DNA of 33,955 nt, taken from the NCBI RefSeq assembly GCF_014222285.1, contig NZ_JACKZS010000071.1, positions 1 to 33,955 of the forward strand. Reading direction: 5' to 3'. This document shows, piece after piece, positions 31,561-33,955 of the stretch. Origin of the DNA: Nostoc sp. UCD121 (GTDB lineage: Bacteria; Cyanobacteriota; Cyanobacteriia; Cyanobacteriales; Nostocaceae). The position numbers and the translations under genes are program-made. The first letter of the stretch is position 1. Every line of letters starts with the position of its first letter. The notes beneath the pieces were generated by a model, which searched no databases, was not told the origin of the DNA, and worked only from the letters and a program-made list of their open reading frames with translations.

Positions 31561-33852
31561 TTATCCCATTAACTCAGCAGTCTTCTTCTTATCTAACTTG
31601 AGAATCAACACACCCAAAGGTGGCAAACACAAATCTAGCGAATAGGGACGACTGTGCAAAGACCAATCATCCGTCCACTTACCACCTAAGTTACCCATGT
31701 TACTGCCGCCATATTGACGTGCATCACTATTGAATAACTCAGTATAAAATCCCTTTTGCGGTACACCGATGCGATAGTGAGAATGGGGTTGCGGTGTAAA
31801 ATTGCAAACCACGATCGCAAAATCATCAGAATCCTTATCACGACGGATGAAGGAAACTACACTATGGCGATTATCACTACAGTCAATCCATTCAAACCCC
31901 GGTTCAGCAAAATCCTGGGTGTACAAAACAGGCTCAGAACGGTAGAGATGGTTCAATTCCCGGAAAAACGTTTTTAATTGTTGGTGGGCTTCATGCTGCA
32001 ATAAATGCCACTCCAAATCTGCCCAAGCATTCCACTCACTCCACTGCCCAAACTCCATGCTCATAAACATAGTTTTCTTGCCTGGGTGAGCAAACATATA
32101 GCTAAATAAACAACGGATATTAGCTAACTTCTGCCATGTATCCCCAGGCATTTTACCGATGATATTGCTCTTGCCATGCACCACTTCATCATGAGACAGA
32201 GCCAGCATGAAGTTCTCACTGTGGTTGTACCACATACTAAAGGTGATATTGTTTTGGTGGAACTGGCGGAACCAAGGGTCCATGCTGAAGTAATCCAGCA
32301 TATCGTGCATCCAGCCCATATTCCACTTCAAGTTAAAGCCCAGTCCGCCTGTGTAGGTGGGCCAAGATACCATTGGCCAGGAAGTAGACTCTTCAGCAAT
32401 TGAGAGAATGCCAGGGAAATAGCTGAAGATAATGTGATTGACTTGACGCAGAAAATCTGCTGCTTCTAGGTTTTCTCTGCCGCCGTACTGGTTGGGCAGC
32501 CATTCTCCGGGTTCGCGGCAATAGTCGTTATAGAGCATCGAGGCAACAGCATCTACACGAATCCCGTCAATGTGGTACTTGTCAAACCAGAAGAGGGCAT
32601 TAGCTGCGAGAAAATTACTAACTTCATGGCGACCATAATTGAACACCAAAGTACCCCATTCTTTGTGTTCACCTTTGCGGGGGTCAGCGTGTTCGTACAG
32701 GTGGCTACCATCAAAGAAAGCTAAACCATGTCCATCTTTGGGGAAGTGACCAGGAACCCAATCCACAATTACCCCTATATCATTTTGGTGACATTTGTCA
32801 ACAAAATACATGAAATCTTCGGGGCTGCCAAAACGGGAGGTGGGGGCATAGTACCCAGTTACTTGATAACCCCAAGAACCATCAAAGGGATGCTCCGCAA
32901 TGGGTAGCATTTCTATATGGGTGTATCCTAATTCTTTGACATAAGGAATCAGTCGATCAGCTAGTTCCCGATAGGTAAGGAAACGTGCGCCCGGCTTAAG
33001 TTCCGAAACGATAACTACTGGCTCAGTTTCACCATTTGGCAGTTTAGCAGGTTCGGCACTCGAAGCGTGTAACCAAGACCCTAAATGCACTTCATAAACT
33101 GAGACAGGCTGGGTAAGGGGGTCAGTGTGTCGCCGCTTTTCCATCCAGCTTTCGTCATCCCAAGTGTAAGCATCTAAATCAGTAACAATAGATGCCGTTT
33201 TCGGGCGGGGTTCTTGCTGGAAACCGTAGGGATCGGATTTTTCGTAAATGTGTCCTTCAAAATTTTTGATTTCATATTTGTAATGCTCTCCCACACCGAT
33301 TTCAGGAATAAACAATTCCCAAACCCCGGTTGGCCCTTTACGCATTTGGTGTTTGCGCCCATCCCAAAGGTTGAAATCTCCCAACAATGAAACGTTGCGA
33401 GCATTGGGTGCCCAAACTGCAAAATAAACGCCTTTAACGCCGCCTATTTCCGTGGGGTGCGCTCCCAATTTTTCGTATATTCGGTGATGGTTCCCTTCAC
33501 TAAATAAATGCAAATCAAAGTCTGTCAAATTGGGAGAACGGAAGGCGTAAGGGTCATAAGTAACACGTTCATGTTCCCCTTCTTTAATCCGTAACTGGTA
33601 GTTTGCCAGTTCTGCGGTTTCAATAGTGCATTCAAAAAAGTGAGGATGATGCACTGTTTGCATTGGGTACTCTTTCCGTTGTTCAGGAAGAACCACCCAT
33701 ACCGCACTTGCATTTGGTAAATAGGCACGCACAGCCCAGACAGTTTTGCCGTCTTGTTCTATGGGATGAGAACCTAGTATTTCAAAGGGATCGTTATGCT
33801 GATTCCAAACGATGCTGTTAACCTGTTCAGGGGCGATCGTGGTCATGGACAT
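31561..33852 (-). CDS. glgB: GH13 1,4-alpha-glucan branching enzyme
   Basis: The main bacterial glycogen branching enzyme, 763 residues. An N-terminal CBM-like domain (about 20-105) and a CBM48 domain (about 130-215, VYFAVWAPNARNVSLLGDFN) are followed by the GH13 barrel. Catalytic residues are Asp434 (GIRVDAVAS), Glu487 (SIAEES) and the transition-state stabiliser Asp555 (LSHDEVVHG). A C-terminal beta domain ends at VLILKLDKKK. The long two-module N-terminus is typical of cyanobacterial GlgB. The ATG at 33852 is used; another in-frame ATG lies two codons later. Together with the GH57 enzyme at 600-2204 the cell has two unrelated branching enzymes. Confidence 0.97.
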   Translation of the reverse strand: MSMTTIAPEQVNSIVWNQHNDPFEILGSHPIEQDGKTVWAVRAYLPNASAVWVVLPEQRKEYPMQTVHHPHFFECTIETAELANYQLRIKEGEHERVTYDPYAFRSPNLTDFDLHLFSEGNHHRIYEKLGAHPTEIGGVKGVYFAVWAPNARNVSLLGDFNLWDGRKHQMRKGPTGVWELFIPEIGVGEHYKYEIKNFEGHIYEKSDPYGFQQEPRPKTASIVTDLDAYTWDDESWMEKRRHTDPLTQPVSVYEVHLGSWLHASSAEPAKLPNGETEPVVIVSELKPGARFLTYRELADRLIPYVKELGYTHIEMLPIAEHPFDGSWGYQVTGYYAPTSRFGSPEDFMYFVDKCHQNDIGVIVDWVPGHFPKDGHGLAFFDGSHLYEHADPRKGEHKEWGTLVFNYGRHEVSNFLAANALFWFDKYHIDGIRVDAVASMLYNDYCREPGEWLPNQYGGRENLEAADFLRQVNHIIFSYFPGILSIAEESTSWPMVSWPTYTGGLGFNLKWNMGWMHDMLDYFSMDPWFRQFHQNNITFSMWYNHSENFMLALSHDEVVHGKSNIIGKMPGDTWQKLANIRCLFSYMFAHPGKKTMFMSMEFGQWSEWNAWADLEWHLLQHEAHQQLKTFFRELNHLYRSEPVLYTQDFAEPGFEWIDCSDNRHSVVSFIRRDKDSDDFAIVVCNFTPQPHSHYRIGVPQKGFYTELFNSDARQYGGSNMGNLGGKWTDDWSLHSRPYSLDLCLPPLGVLILKLDKKKTAELMG

Positions 33853-33955
33853 GAAGCTACCTAAGTGAAATAACGTGATTGACTAAATCTACTTTTTTAA
33901 TATCTATATATATTCTTTACATTTATTTGCAATTTTGTCGCCACCGTTATCGTAC
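33853..33955. other. Upstream region of glgB (partial)
   Basis: The last 103 bases are AT-rich and should contain the glgB leader and part of its promoter. No other gene is seen. Confidence 0.4.

Overview
The window comes from a filamentous cyanobacterium of the Nostocales (Nostoc/Anabaena type). It carries an adjacent cytochrome b6f pair (petC-petA), a tocopherol cyclase, many HIP1 octamers (GCGATCGC), heptanucleotide tandem repeats (STRRs) and several short dispersed palindromic repeats of the kind that fill Nostoc genomes. No phage structural genes, transposases, CRISPR arrays or rRNA were seen.

Layout. 0-2.2 kb: repeat-rich leader, then a GH57 (DUF1957) glucan branching enzyme. 2.2-4.7 kb: an overlapping DUF6888/DUF6887 small-gene pair, a Uma2 nuclease-like gene, and a GC-rich PRISE-type reductase that looks horizontally acquired. 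4.7-8.2 kb: photosynthetic and export core, with petC-petA and tatC-csaA on the minus strand and a DUF3067 gene on the plus strand. 8.2-10.5 kb: repeats, one small secreted-protein candidate and a classical SDR. 10.5-17.0 kb: a translationally coupled pair made of a 445-aa P-loop ATPase and a 1721-aa STAND protein (degenerate N-terminal domain, TPR-like helices, nSTAND NTPase, coiled coil, membrane helix, 14 WD40 blades). 17.0-20.2 kb: a cluster of small toxin-antitoxin-like modules in which the toxin or enzyme partner is broken each time while the partner gene stays open. It ends at a bidirectional terminator and tRNA-Arg(CCU). 20.4-25.9 kb: tocopherol cyclase, a J-domain/TPR protein, a membrane-anchored low-complexity protein and a tandem pair of metallophosphoesterases. 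26.1-28.7 kb: a DUF262-DUF1524 (GmrSD-like) nuclease and a GlsB/YeaQ-type membrane protein. 29.3-33.9 kb: leuC-leuD and a GH13 branching enzyme glgB.

How the genes work together. PetC is the classical Tat-type thylakoid protein and tatC lies close to it. LeuC and LeuD form isopropylmalate isomerase. The two glucan branching enzymes of unrelated families (GH57 and GH13) bracket the window. The strongest candidate for an undescribed system is the ATPase/STAND pair, a likely signalling or conflict module. Its large gene carries two in-frame insertions of dispersed repeat DNA, and next to it lies a toxin graveyard containing three antitoxin-like genes whose toxins have decayed.

All calls are from reading the sequence; no database search was run. 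Family names are from recognition of motifs, and functional statements for the small modules are inference.
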